DNA of 64,000 nucleotides from Cloacibacillus sp. (GTDB lineage: Bacteria > Synergistota > Synergistia > Synergistales > Synergistaceae), in NCBI GenBank assembly GCA_036655895.1, contig JAVVPF010000001.1, positions 159,057 to 223,056 on the forward strand, read 5' to 3'. Both the position numbers and the translations under genes were made by a program. The notes under the pieces were generated by a model. The model saw only the letters and a program-made list of their open reading frames with translations. It was not told where the DNA came from and ran no database searches. Below are positions 51,849-60,795 of this stretch, piece by piece (the stretch's first letter is position 1; each line of letters starts with the position of its first letter).

Positions 51849-53183
51849 ATGCCAGAAACAGGCAATTCGAGCATTTTATTTGAACTTGACGGCGGTATGC
51901 CGCCGCTGCCGGAGGCGCTGCCACTTGCGATGCAGCACGTAGTCGCGATGGTCGTAGGCTGCATCACGCCGGCCATACTGATCAGCGCGGTCACCAAGCA
52001 ATCGCCGGAAAATTCCGTAATTCTCATCCAGGCGTCGCTGGTGCTGGCGGCCGCGGCCTCCGCGGTGCAGGCCTATCCGCTCTTTGGACGTCTTGGCGCA
52101 CGGCTGCCGCTCATCATGGGTGCAAGCTTCGCCTACGTGCCCGTGCTCATGGCGATAGGCGGACAGTTCGGCCTTGCCGCCATCTTCGGGGCACAGATAG
52201 CGGGAGGCCTCACTGCGGTCTTGGTAGGACTTTTCATAAAGCGTCTGCGCCCGCTCTTTCCTCCGATAGTCACCGGTACCGTCGTATTTACCATAGGGCT
52301 TTCGCTATACCCGGTGGCAATTCGTTACATGGGAGGAGGCGCAGGCTGCGCCGACTTCGGCTCCGCGCGGAACTGGGGAGTTGCTCTTTTTACGCTCGGC
52401 GCTACGCTATTTTTCAGCCATTTTGTGAAGGGCTTCATGAAGCTCGCCTCCGTGCTGCTTGGGCTGCTCGCGGGCTACCTGCTCTCCTGCGCGCTAGGCA
52501 TGGTCGGTTTTGCGCAGGTGACGGCGGCCGGCTGGGTGCAGCTTCCAAAGCCCTTTTATTTCCCGATTGAGTTCCAACTGACCGCCGTACTTTCGATGGT
52601 CATAATGTTCATAGTGAACTCCATCCAGGCAATCGGCGACATCTCGGCTACCACAGTAGGCGCGATGGACAGAGAACCGACAGACCGCGAACTTTCCGGC
52701 GGAATCATAAGCAGCGGGCTTTCAAGCGCGCTCGGCGCCTTCATCGGAGGCCTGCCGCTTGCCACCTACAGCCAGAACGTCGGCATCTTCGCCACAACAA
52801 AAGTCGTCAACAGACACATCGTGGCCGTTACCGCGCTCATCCTGCTGGTGGCGGGGCTTCTTCCGAAGTTCGCGGCGCTGCTCACCACGATACCGCCCGC
52901 CGTCATAGGCGGAGCCACACTTTCAGTCTTCGCCGCGATAACTATGACCGGAATGAAGCTCATCCTCTCCGCCGGGCTCTCCGCCAGAAACAGCGCGGTG
53001 GCTGGTATAGCCGTGGCACTTGGGGTAGGCGTCTCGCAGGTGGCTAACGTCCTGGCCGGCCCCGGCATCCCACCATACGTGCATCAGATATTCGGCACCT
53101 CGTCAGTTATCATCGCAACGCTCGTAGCCGTAATATTGAACATAGCGATCCCGCGTGACAAAGCTGCACGCGGCGGCCTGTAA
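51849..53183 (+). CDS. NCS2 family purine (uracil/xanthine/urate) permease
   Basis: The 444-aa protein has about 12-14 hydrophobic segments and NCS2 motifs: LAMQHVVAMVVGCITPAIL with the TM1 QH motif, PLIMGASFAYVPVLMAIGG, a TM8 region SIQAIGDISATT, and GGLPLATYSQNVGIFATTKVVNRH in TM10. Asp/Glu residues in the IQAIGDISA and DRELSGGIISSGL segments fit xanthine/urate carriers. It closes the plus arm, implying uptake of a purine such as xanthine or urate with H+ or Na+. The hairpin about 135 bp downstream probably ends the operon. Confidence 0.9.
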   Translation: MPETGNSSILFELDGGMPPLPEALPLAMQHVVAMVVGCITPAILISAVTKQSPENSVILIQASLVLAAAASAVQAYPLFGRLGARLPLIMGASFAYVPVLMAIGGQFGLAAIFGAQIAGGLTAVLVGLFIKRLRPLFPPIVTGTVVFTIGLSLYPVAIRYMGGGAGCADFGSARNWGVALFTLGATLFFSHFVKGFMKLASVLLGLLAGYLLSCALGMVGFAQVTAAGWVQLPKPFYFPIEFQLTAVLSMVIMFIVNSIQAIGDISATTVGAMDREPTDRELSGGIISSGLSSALGAFIGGLPLATYSQNVGIFATTKVVNRHIVAVTALILLVAGLLPKFAALLTTIPPAVIGGATLSVFAAITMTGMKLILSAGLSARNSAVAGIAVALGVGVSQVANVLAGPGIPPYVHQIFGTSSVIIATLVAVILNIAIPRDKAARGGL

Positions 53184-53318
53184 AGCAGCGCAAGCGTCGT
53201 GCAAAAGTGCGCAATCCTCGCGAAGCCGGTTACGCCGTTTGCCAGATAGGAATAGGCACTAAATGAATAAAATATAAAAATACAAATGGCCGGAAGAGAT
53301 GCCTTTCAGCCCTTTCAT

Positions 53319-53349
53319 AAACGACCGGCCACGACTGAAGCCGGTCGTT
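53319..53349 (+). terminator. hairpin closing the purine plus arm
   Basis: AACGACCGG and CCGGTCGTT around a 12-base loop, followed by ATATTTAT. The stem is nine perfect pairs. Confidence 0.6.
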
Positions 53350-53382
53350 ATATTTATCGCGCGCCGCTCTTCGCTCTGTTTT

Positions 53383-53411
53383 TTGACATACTCTGGCATA
53401 TACGATATAAT
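53383..53411 (+). promoter_or_regulatory. consensus promoter of the SRP RNA gene
   Basis: TTGACA (53383-53388), 17 bases, TATAAT (53406-53411): both hexamers are perfect. Confidence 0.9.
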
Positions 53412-53417
53412 GACCAG

Positions 53418-53575
53418 CGTCACTTGGAACCACAGAGTTTCCGGTGATGTGCCTTTTACGGGCACTCCAGTCCCATGCGGCGTAAGCCCGTGAACCTCGT
53501 CAGGTCCGGAAGGAAGCAGCGATAAGCGGAATCTTGCGGGTGCCATGGGAGCGCTGGGGTTCCCGTAAAGGGCAT
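53418..53575 (+). ncRNA. ffs: signal recognition particle RNA (4.5S type) with an extra 5' hairpin
   Basis: The SRP domain core GTCAGGTCCGGAAGGAAGCAGC (53498-53520 region), with its GGAA tetraloop and asymmetric loop that bind Ffh, is unmistakable. The ends GTGCCTTTTACGGG (from 53449) and CCCGTAAAGGGCAT pair to close the rod, and a T-run follows as terminator. The transcript predicted from the promoter starts some 30 bases earlier. It first forms the separate stem CACTTGGAA/TTTCCGGTG (53421-53446), which small 4.5S RNAs lack. Confidence 0.93.
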
Positions 53576-53605
53576 TTTTTATTTCACTTTTTGGAGGGCG
53601 ACAAA

Positions 53606-54112
53606 ATGTCAGACAAGAGGCCAAATGGTTTTCTGCCGTTCAAAGTGACGCCGATAAGCGGCGACAGGCTGCTCTTGTCGCCCGCCTACATTTTCCCCGT
53701 AAATATAATGGAACGCGGCCTTTTCATGGGCGTGAAGCTTGAACAAAAAAGCGTCATTGCGGACGCCTCAAACGGCAGGATCACGCTCTGCCGCGGAGAC
53801 ATCCACCCTATTGTCTACACGCCCGACGAGAGCCTCTCCGTCACAGAGCTTCCAGTAAAGATAACGGAACGGTGCGCCTTCGCAATGGCGGAAATGATGG
53901 CCGTACCTGACGAAGCAAGAGGCTGGAAACGCAGTTTTCACGCCTCCAGCCTCTTGTTCAAACATGACGAGTTCAAGTTTCTCTGGCATTTGTATATAGC
54001 GCGCAAAAGCGAGCTGATAGACTCCTTCACTGGCGAAAGCAGCGGCGCCGCCGGCGTTATAGATATACTACTTGGGAAGTCTGATGACGAAGGCGGCTCC
54101 TCCCAGCTCTGA
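53606..54112 (+). CDS. conserved-looking cytoplasmic protein of unknown function
   Basis: A 168-aa protein from ATG 53606 (MSDKRPNGFLPFKVTPIS...), GGAGGG nine bases before. No signal or membrane segment is seen. The segments LLLSPAYIFPVNIMERGLFMGVKLEQKSVIA and GDIHPIVYTPDESLSV suggest a small beta-rich domain, followed by helices and an acidic, Ser-rich end. I do not recognise a family. It lies 30 bp after the SRP RNA and overlaps the end of phoR tail to tail by 45 bp, which argues against later terminator space. It could be cotranscribed by readthrough from ffs. Confidence 0.65.
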   Translation: MSDKRPNGFLPFKVTPISGDRLLLSPAYIFPVNIMERGLFMGVKLEQKSVIADASNGRITLCRGDIHPIVYTPDESLSVTELPVKITERCAFAMAEMMAVPDEARGWKRSFHASSLLFKHDEFKFLWHLYIARKSELIDSFTGESSGAAGVIDILLGKSDDEGGSSQL

Positions 54113-55831
54113 AACACCCAGCGTGAGCGTTCCATGGCTGCGCTCTATTATCCTGCGCGATATCGACAGCCCCAGCCCGTAACCTCCGCTCTTTTTACCG
54201 CCACGCGCCCTGTGCGCGTCGCCGCGGTGGAACCGCTCAAAAATCATCCGTCTGTCGGCCTCAGGCACTCCCGGGCCGTTGTCATCGACGGTTATTTTGA
54301 TGTGGGCGCCGTCCTCCTCTATTGTTATCTTAACTTCGCCTCTTTGACTTTCTGTAAACTGGGTATATTTCCTGGCGTTGTCTATAATATTGAGGAAGGC
54401 TCTGCGCAGCTCGCTTAAACTGCCCGATATTTCAGCGTCCGGCGACTTTTGCACGATTGTCATCACAACTTCTTTGTCTGACGGAAGCACGGAAAGGTCG
54501 TCGATTATCTCCTCCGCCATCTCCGCCGCTTTGATTCGTTCGGGGCTTTTAGCCTCCGGCTCCGAGTCAAGCCGCACCAGAAGCAGCAGGTCGTCTACAA
54601 GGCCGCTTATCCTTTCCTGCTGTTGGATGAGGCTGTTTATCGTATCTAGGTCCTCCGCTCGCTCCGGCGCAGACATTTGCGGCTCGCTCTTCATCAGTTC
54701 AAGCCCCGCGCGAATTATCGCAAGCGGCGTCTGGAACTCGTGTCCGGCGTCTATGAAGAAATCTTTTTTCAGCTCTTCAAGGCGCGCCTTTTCCGTCAGG
54801 TCAAGCAGCACTATCATCCTGCCTCTAGGCAGGCTCCGCGTCGTGGCCTCTATGCAGAATATCCCGGCCCCAGGGATGTTTATCCGTCTGCGCTGATCTT
54901 TTTCGTCAAGCATTCCGCACAGCTCGTGCGACGGAAGCGCAAGCTCCACCGAGGAGCCGCGCGCGGGCACTGCGGAAAGTCCGCATATACGCGCCGCCTC
55001 TTCGTTGATGTAACGTATTTTCTTTTCGTCGTCGAAGAGAACGACGCCTATCGGGAGCGCGCCTACAAGCTGCGAAAGCTCCTCTTTGCGCTCCTTTGCC
55101 TCCGCTATCGTGGAAAAGAGCGCGTCCTGCATTTCGTTCAGCGTGTTTGAAAGCGTCTGCGTCTCGCAGTCTCCTGTGAGCGGAAAGCGTGCTCTTTTGC
55201 CCTTCGTTATGCAAAGCGCCGCTTCGCTTAGCGCGTGCATCGGCTTTAGGATTATTTTAAGCAGCAGATAGGCGACGAGCCAAACTAAGATAAGAATGAG
55301 CGAGAAATATTTTATAAATGGAACGCTGACATTTTTAACAAGGCCGGAAAGCTTCGCTATAGGGTAAGAGGCTCTGATGACATAGGCGTCGCCCGGCGTA
55401 CCGGGAACTATCACCCTGCGCGCCATATATATCTGCCATTCTCTCTGCGTTTTGCTGTAGCGCATTTCCGAGGCCGCGCCGCTTGCGAAGGCCTCTATAA
55501 CTTCGCGGCGCGTGTAGTGGTTCTCCATCTGGCCCGGGTTGACCTTGCTGTCGGAGATGACGTCGCCGTTCAAGCTGATGACGGTTATACGTCCGTCTGG
55601 AAAAAGCCTGCTCCAGACCTGCGCTATTTGGTTGACGCCGGAGATGCCGTCCTTTTCTCCAGCCTCCGCCATGATGTCGAGATTGCGCGTGAGCAAGCTC
55701 TCCGTGTACTTTATAGCGTCGCGTTTTTCCGCGTGGAAGAGCAGCATCCAGGTTGTGAGGCCAATGGCCAGCACGGCGGAGGTCATGAGCAGCGCTATTT
55801 TCTTTTTAAGCGTAAGGTTTCTAAGGCTCAT
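54068..55831 (-). CDS. phoR: PhoR-type membrane sensor histidine kinase
   Basis: 587 aa. A TM helix near residues 13-33 (IALLMTSAVLAIGLTTWMLLF), a periplasmic sensor of about 130 residues, and a second TM (YFSLILILVWLVAYLLLKIIL) are followed by HAMP, a PAS domain (LVGALPIGVVLFDDEKKIRYIN), HisKA with the H-box DAGHEFQTPLAIIRAG (HEFQTP where HELRTP is usual), and HATPase (NIIDNARKYTQ, DNGPGVP, GYGLGLSISR). It overlaps phoB by 4 bp and is the last gene of the pst operon, so it is the phosphate-response kinase working with PstSCAB/PhoU. Confidence 0.9.
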   Translation of the reverse strand: MSLRNLTLKKKIALLMTSAVLAIGLTTWMLLFHAEKRDAIKYTESLLTRNLDIMAEAGEKDGISGVNQIAQVWSRLFPDGRITVISLNGDVISDSKVNPGQMENHYTRREVIEAFASGAASEMRYSKTQREWQIYMARRVIVPGTPGDAYVIRASYPIAKLSGLVKNVSVPFIKYFSLILILVWLVAYLLLKIILKPMHALSEAALCITKGKRARFPLTGDCETQTLSNTLNEMQDALFSTIAEAKERKEELSQLVGALPIGVVLFDDEKKIRYINEEAARICGLSAVPARGSSVELALPSHELCGMLDEKDQRRRINIPGAGIFCIEATTRSLPRGRMIVLLDLTEKARLEELKKDFFIDAGHEFQTPLAIIRAGLELMKSEPQMSAPERAEDLDTINSLIQQQERISGLVDDLLLLVRLDSEPEAKSPERIKAAEMAEEIIDDLSVLPSDKEVVMTIVQKSPDAEISGSLSELRRAFLNIIDNARKYTQFTESQRGEVKITIEEDGAHIKITVDDNGPGVPEADRRMIFERFHRGDAHRARGGKKSGGYGLGLSISRRIIERSHGTLTLGVSELGGAAFVIRLPK

Positions 55832-56526
55832 TTTGATTCCTCCCACGCCAGGCGATAGCCGCGGCCGCGAAGCGTTTGAGCTGCAAGCGTGGGCGTGCCT
55901 CCGTCGTCAAGCTTCTTGCGCAGCCTCGAAAGATGCACGTCTACGGTGCGCGTATCTCCCCCCGACATTCCCCATATCTTTCTGAGCAGTTCGTCGCGGG
56001 AGACGGTGTGTCCCATGCGGCGCGCAAGCGCTTCAAGGATGGAATATTCCGTTGGGCTCAAATCAAGCAGCGCGCCGCGTAAACGCGCCTCCTTCTCCGA
56101 CGTGTCGAGAATGAAGTCGCCCTCCTCTATCACCTTGCGGCTGTCAGATGTGCTCTGCGCTCTGCGCAGCAGGACGCGGACGCGCGCGAGAAGTTCGTCG
56201 AGCGGAAAGGGCTTTCTCATGTAGTCGTCGGCGCCCAAGTCAAGACCCTGCACGACGTCTTCGGCCGAGCTGCGAGCCGTGAGCATCAAGATGGCGATGT
56301 GGCTCAAATCTGCATCGGACTTGACTCTGCGGCATATCTCCCAGCCGTCCATGCGCGGCAGCATGAGGTCGAGTATGACAAGGTCTGGGGCCTCCTCATA
56401 AATGAGAGAAAGCGCCGTGTCGCCGTCGTAGGCGCAGACCGTCTTGTATCCGTTGTTGCGAAGAGCGCGGCAGATGAACCCGGCCAGGCTCTCCTCGTCG
56501 TCAACTACAAGTATTTTCTGGGCCAT
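55828..56526 (-). CDS. phoB: PhoB-type response regulator
   Basis: The 232-aa OmpR-family regulator has a receiver with acidic pair DDEE, phosphorylated Asp in LVILDLMLPRMDGW and Lys in MRKPFPLDEL, and a winged-helix C-terminus (LDLSPTEYSILEALARR, RTVDVHLSRLRKKL, RGRGYRLAW). It should bind the direct repeats upstream of pstS. It starts 3 bp after phoU, and its stop overlaps phoR's start. Confidence 0.93.
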   Translation of the reverse strand: MAQKILVVDDEESLAGFICRALRNNGYKTVCAYDGDTALSLIYEEAPDLVILDLMLPRMDGWEICRRVKSDADLSHIAILMLTARSSAEDVVQGLDLGADDYMRKPFPLDELLARVRVLLRRAQSTSDSRKVIEEGDFILDTSEKEARLRGALLDLSPTEYSILEALARRMGHTVSRDELLRKIWGMSGGDTRTVDVHLSRLRKKLDDGGTPTLAAQTLRGRGYRLAWEESK

Positions 56527-56529
56527 GCC

Positions 56530-57219
56530 TCATTCCATCCTCTTGCGTCTGTATTCGCTGGCTTTTACGGGACGCCCCGTGTACATGTAGGCTATCCTCT
56601 CGGCCACGTTCGTCGCGTGGTCGCCGGCGCGTTCGAGCGTCTTCGCCACATTTATCAGCTTGAAGGAGGCTTCGATGCGGTCAGTTTTTTCCATCATCAT
56701 CATAAGAAGCTCGCGCATTATCTGCTTTTCAAGGTCGTCTACCTCGTCGTCGAGCGGGAAGACCTTCAGCGCCTCGGCGCCGTCGTGCATATCTATGGCC
56801 CTCATTGAGATGCGCAGCATCTCTTTTATTATCTCCACCATGCGCGGTATGTCGATGAGCGGCTTTATCGGCGGCTTGCCGGCGAGCGAGAGCGTCACTT
56901 TAGCTATGTTTTCCGCGTAGTCTCCTATGCGCTCTATGTCCACCGCGATGTGCATGAGGCTGACGACTACGCGCAGATCTTCGCCAAGAGGCTGGTACCT
57001 TGCGGCAAATTCCATGCAGGATTCGTCTATGCGTTCTTCGAGCGCGTCTATGATGTCGCCCTCTTCGAGCACCGTCTTTGAAAGTTCTTCGTCTCTCGTC
57101 TTCAAAGCCCAGACGGATTTCTCAAGAGATTCAGAGGCAAGCCCGCTCATGCGGTAGACCATGCTCTTCAAAGAGGCCAGGTCCTCTTCTATTCTTTTGC
57201 GCGGATTGATCGTGTTCAT
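56530..57219 (-). CDS. phoU: phosphate transport system regulator PhoU
   Basis: The 229-aa, all-helical protein has the two tandem three-helix repeats of PhoU with metal-cluster motifs (EERIDESCMEFAARYQPLGEDLRVVVSLMHIAVDIERIGDYAENIAK and LERAGDHATNVAERIAYM). It links the PstB transporter state to PhoR. The ATG at 57219 has GGAGGG about nine bases before; an in-frame ATG at 57318 would overlap pstB for 83 bases and adds no PhoU-like sequence. Confidence 0.95.
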   Translation of the reverse strand: MNTINPRKRIEEDLASLKSMVYRMSGLASESLEKSVWALKTRDEELSKTVLEEGDIIDALEERIDESCMEFAARYQPLGEDLRVVVSLMHIAVDIERIGDYAENIAKVTLSLAGKPPIKPLIDIPRMVEIIKEMLRISMRAIDMHDGAEALKVFPLDDEVDDLEKQIMRELLMMMMEKTDRIEASFKLINVAKTLERAGDHATNVAERIAYMYTGRPVKASEYRRKRME

Positions 57220-57235
57220 CGCTGCACTCCCTCCA

Positions 57236-58075
57236 TTAACCAAATCTGCCCGAAATGTAATCCTCTGTGCGCTTGTCGTGCGGAGAGGTGAACATTTTCG
57301 CGGTCTTGTCGTATTCAATCAGGTCGCCCAAAAGGAAAAAGGCCGTGTAGTCGGAGATTCGCGCCGCCTGCTGCATGTTGTGCGTCACTATGACCACAGT
57401 ATAGTTTTTCTTGAGCTCGCTTATCAGTTCTTCTACGCGCAGCGTCGACATCGGGTCGAGCGCGCTGGTCGGCTCGTCCATCAAAAGCACGTCCGGCTGA
57501 GTGGCAATGGCTCGCGCTATGCAAAGACGCTGCTGCTGCCCGCCGGAGAGCCCCGTACCCGAGGTTTTCAGCTTGTCTTTCACCTCGTCCCAGAGCGCCG
57601 CGCCCTGAAGGCTTTTTTCGACCGTCTCGTCGAGGCGCGCCTTGTCTTTTATTCCATTGAGGCGCGGCCCGTAGGCGATGTTGTCGTATATTGACATCGG
57701 AAACGGGTTCGGCTTCTGAAAGACCATGCCGACTTTGCGCCTTAACGCTATTACGTCCGTGGCCGGCGAGAGGATGTTCTCTCCGTCTATCTCAATTATA
57801 CCGTCGACGCGCGCGGTGGCAATAAAGTCGTTCATTCTGTTGAGGCAGCGCAGATAGCTGCTCTTGCCGCACCCCGACGGGCCTATGAAGGCCGTCACCA
57901 TGTTTCGTCCCATGTCGAAGGTTATATCCTTCAGCACCTGATGAGCGCCGTAGAAGAGGTTGACGCCGCGCGTCTTTATCTGCGCCTCAAACGCGGCTTC
58001 GTCGCGCGCGTTCTCGCTCCATAATTTTTTGTCCTCTTTCAGTACCTTTTCAAGTTTCTTTTCAATAAAATCCAT
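57236..58075 (-). CDS. pstB: phosphate ABC transporter ATPase PstB
   Basis: The 279-aa protein has Walker [22 protein letters not shown]-loop [15 protein letters not shown], the signature [14 protein letters not shown] and Walker [14 protein letters not shown], plus the PstB-specific ending EDYISGRFG. About 30 residues at the N-terminus ([15 protein letters not shown]...) precede the usual start and may be an extra helix. It begins next to pstA's stop. Confidence 0.96.
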   Translation of the reverse strand: MDFIEKKLEKVLKEDKKLWSENARDEAAFEAQIKTRGVNLFYGAHQVLKDITFDMGRNMVTAFIGPSGCGKSSYLRCLNRMNDFIATARVDGIIEIDGENILSPATDVIALRRKVGMVFQKPNPFPMSIYDNIAYGPRLNGIKDKARLDETVEKSLQGAALWDEVKDKLKTSGTGLSGGQQQRLCIARAIATQPDVLLMDEPTSALDPMSTLRVEELISELKKNYTVVIVTHNMQQAARISDYTAFFLLGDLIEYDKTAKMFTSPHDKRTEDYISGRFG

Positions 58076-58939
58076 CTATCTGCCGCTCCTTTTTTCAAGC
58101 CTTGCGCGCGCTATAACTCCGACCGCGCTTGTGCTCATGACGAGCACGATGAGCACAAGAATAGCTCCGTATTCTATCGGCATTGCAGCCTCCGGGTCAG
58201 TAGCGGAGGTAGCCAGCACGTATATGTGATACGGAAGCGCCATCACCTGACTGAATACGCTGGTCGCTACATCCGGCGCGAAATAGGCCGCGCCCGTGAA
58301 CATTATCGGCGCCGTCTCTCCCGCCACGCGGCCCACCGCGAGGATGGCGCCCGTTATTATCGTAGAGGCCGCCGAAGGCAGCACCACTTTTATTATCGTC
58401 TGATATTTCGTAGCGCCGAGCGCGTAGGAGGCGTCGCGGTAATCCTGCGGCACAGCGAGGAAGGCCTGTTCCGAAACTGTGACTACGAGCGGCAGAGAGA
58501 GGCACGCAAGCGTAAGTCCGGCAGAGAGCAGACAGGAGCCGAAGTTCAGAAAGATGACGAAGAGCGAGAGGCCGAAGAGTCCGAAGATGACGGACGGAAC
58601 GCCCGCCAAAGAACGTATGGATATCCTCATCAGCCGGACGAACCATGTGTCTTTCGCGTATTCGGCGAAGTAAAGCCCCGTCATTATGCCTATCGGAAGG
58701 GCCGCGCCCATTGAGACGAGCACAAGCTGCACCGTGCCTATTATCGGAGTAAGTATGCCGCCGGACATCATGCCGTCTTTAGGCGGTTCCGTTAAAAACT
58801 CCCACGAGATCACTCCGGCTCCGTTTTTTACGATGAAGAAAGCAAGCGCGCCTATCACTGCGACAAGCATCAGTGCGCAGATGTAAAAGAGCAATGTGGC
58901 GAATTTGTCGCACGCCATACGAAAAAATGTACGGTTCAT
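58076..58939 (-). CDS. pstA: phosphate ABC transporter permease PstA
   Basis: The 287-aa protein has six hydrophobic segments and the permease motifs GIMTGLYFAEYAKD, SLAGVPSVIFGLFG and the EAA-loop VPQDYRDASYALGATKYQTIIKVVLPSA. It overlaps pstC by 4 bp (58936-58939). Confidence 0.95.
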   Translation of the reverse strand: MNRTFFRMACDKFATLLFYICALMLVAVIGALAFFIVKNGAGVISWEFLTEPPKDGMMSGGILTPIIGTVQLVLVSMGAALPIGIMTGLYFAEYAKDTWFVRLMRISIRSLAGVPSVIFGLFGLSLFVIFLNFGSCLLSAGLTLACLSLPLVVTVSEQAFLAVPQDYRDASYALGATKYQTIIKVVLPSAASTIITGAILAVGRVAGETAPIMFTGAAYFAPDVATSVFSQVMALPYHIYVLATSATDPEAAMPIEYGAILVLIVLVMSTSAVGVIARARLEKRSGR

Positions 58940-59850
58940 CTTTTTACGCCTCTTTTTTCGATATATAGGGAGAGGAGGTTTATTACAAGAGTCATGAGAA
59001 GAAGGATAAGCCCCGCGAAAAAGAGCGCGTGATAATGGATGCTGCCTACGGGCGTCTCTCCCATCTCAGCCGCTATCGTCGAGGTGAGCGGGCGTATCGG
59101 GTCTGTTAAGAGGTGCGGCACGATAGCGGCTCCCCCAGCCGCCATCAAAACGACCATCGTCTCCCCCAGCGCCCTCATTATCCCAAGCAGCACCGCCGCG
59201 GTTATTCCAGGAAGCGCGCTGGGCACGCAGACTTTCATGATGGTCTCGATGCGCGTAGCGCCCAGCGCGTAGGAGGCGTCGCGCATCTCTATCGGCACAG
59301 CGGCCAGCGCTTCGTCTGAGAGCGACGCGACTACCGGTATTATGAGGAAGCCCAGCAGTATCGAGGCGTTCAAAAGATTGAGGGAGCTTGCTATGTTCCA
59401 GTGCTCCTGCATCCACGGCGCTATCAGCATCATCCCTATGAAGCCCAGCACTATCGAAGGAAGAAAGCCGAGCATCTCAAGCATCACCTTAAAGACGTTC
59501 CTCATGCGGCGCGGCGCTATCTCCGCGGTGAATACCGCAAGAGCGAGCGCCGCAGGGATAGCGAGCAGACTTGAAAGGAGGGTGGCGGCAAGCGTGCCCG
59601 CTATTAGCGCCGCCATCCCCAGCACTGGAGGTTCTTCTGTTGGATACCACTCAGCAGAGAAAAGTATCTGAGAGAGGGGATTTGTCGCGAGCACCGGCAG
59701 ACCGTTCGCCACAAGGAATCCAAGGATAAAGATGAGGATGATTATCCCGGAGACCGCCACTCCAAAGACTGCCCTGGACATTACCCTGTCCCCTCTGCCT
59801 CCGAAGGCCGGTTCTTTTATGGCAGCCGCGCCCCGCTCTTTGCTGTTCAT
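58936..59850 (-). CDS. pstC: phosphate ABC transporter permease PstC
   Basis: The 304-aa protein has six or seven hydrophobic segments and SLLAIPAALALAVFTAEIAP, EMLGFLPSIVLGFIGM and the EAA-loop VPIEMRDASYALGATRIETIMKVCVPSALPG. It follows pstS by 21 bp. Confidence 0.95.
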   Translation of the reverse strand: MNSKERGAAAIKEPAFGGRGDRVMSRAVFGVAVSGIIILIFILGFLVANGLPVLATNPLSQILFSAEWYPTEEPPVLGMAALIAGTLAATLLSSLLAIPAALALAVFTAEIAPRRMRNVFKVMLEMLGFLPSIVLGFIGMMLIAPWMQEHWNIASSLNLLNASILLGFLIIPVVASLSDEALAAVPIEMRDASYALGATRIETIMKVCVPSALPGITAAVLLGIMRALGETMVVLMAAGGAAIVPHLLTDPIRPLTSTIAAEMGETPVGSIHYHALFFAGLILLLMTLVINLLSLYIEKRGVKR

Positions 59851-59871
59851 AGAACCTCCGCCTTCCCGCCG

Positions 59872-60702
59872 CTACTTCTTAAGCTCGCGGAGTGATACGA
59901 AACCTGTGCCGTTTACTATCTTCTGTCCCGCGTCGCTCTGCATGAACATCATGAAGTCAAGCACTTCACCTTCCGGCCAGCCTTTTGTGAACATGTAGAG
60001 GAAGCGTGAGAGGGAATATTTTCCGTTGCGCGCCGTTACTGCCGAGGCCGTCACTCCGTCGACCTGAAGGCCTTTGACGGTCTTGTTGACGTAGCCCATG
60101 CCCTCATATCCGATGGCGTTCTTGTTTTTGCTGACGGAGGAGAGCATAGCGCCGCTTGAGGCGGCAACCTGCGCTCTAGGCGTGACGCGCGCCTTGCCGC
60201 CCTTGTCGAGGATCATTTCCTGCCATGTGCCGTAGGTGCCGGAGCTGGTGTCGCGTCCCACTACGACGATGGGCAGGTCGGGGCCGCCGACAGCTTTCCA
60301 GTTGGTCGTCTTGCCTGTGTATATATCTTTGAGCTGGGCCTGTGTGAGGCTTTTTACCGGGTTTGACTTGTGTACGATGGGGACGATGCAGTCAAGCGCG
60401 ACCGCGAAGGGTACGGGGTAGACTTTCTTCGCCATGCAGCTCTGTATTTCAGAGTCTTTGATGAAGCGCGAGGCGTTTGCAATTTGGGCGCTGCCGTCGG
60501 CCAGTGATTTAAATCCGTTGCCCGTTCCTGTGCCGGATACTGAAAACTTCACTCCGGGATTTTCTTTCATGAACTGTTCCACCGCGGCCTGTCCAAACGG
60601 AAGCACCGTCGTTGAACCGTCCATAACGATTGTGGCCGCTTCGCCCATTGTCGCGGCTGCAAGGAATAGAACCGCCGTCAGAAGACCAAATAACTTTTTC
60701 AT
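59872..60702 (-). CDS. pstS: phosphate ABC transporter substrate-binding protein PstS
   Basis: The 276-aa secreted protein has signal peptide LFGLLTAVLFLAAATMGEA and the phosphate-loop motifs MDGSTTVLPFGQAAVEQF, SGTGTGNGFKSLADG and DTSSGTYGTWQE. It is the shorter, soluble (non-lipoprotein) type. The ATG at 60702 has AGGAGG seven bases before; an in-frame TTG six bases earlier is too close. It heads pstSCAB-phoU-phoB-phoR and follows a promoter with Pho-box repeats. Confidence 0.95.
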   Translation of the reverse strand: MKKLFGLLTAVLFLAAATMGEAATIVMDGSTTVLPFGQAAVEQFMKENPGVKFSVSGTGTGNGFKSLADGSAQIANASRFIKDSEIQSCMAKKVYPVPFAVALDCIVPIVHKSNPVKSLTQAQLKDIYTGKTTNWKAVGGPDLPIVVVGRDTSSGTYGTWQEMILDKGGKARVTPRAQVAASSGAMLSSVSKNKNAIGYEGMGYVNKTVKGLQVDGVTASAVTARNGKYSLSRFLYMFTKGWPEGEVLDFMMFMQSDAGQKIVNGTGFVSLRELKK

Positions 60703-60734
60703 AATCAATTCCTCCTATTTATATTGTACTTAGG

Positions 60735-60788
60735 AGTATAGCCTTCACTGGTTAACGATGTGTTCAGTAAATGTAACAGAAATGTAAC
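60735..60788 (-). promoter_or_regulatory. pst operon promoter with two Pho-box-like direct repeats
   Basis: On minus, GTTACATTT occurs twice, 11 bases apart (60780-60788 and 60769-60777), followed by a weaker third unit. The TATACT (60735-60740) has no good -35. PhoB/PhoP operators are direct repeats with 11-bp period (TTACA-type in Firmicutes) replacing the -35. Phosphate control follows from this and from the gene content. Confidence 0.7.
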
Positions 60789-60795
60789 GGCGGGA

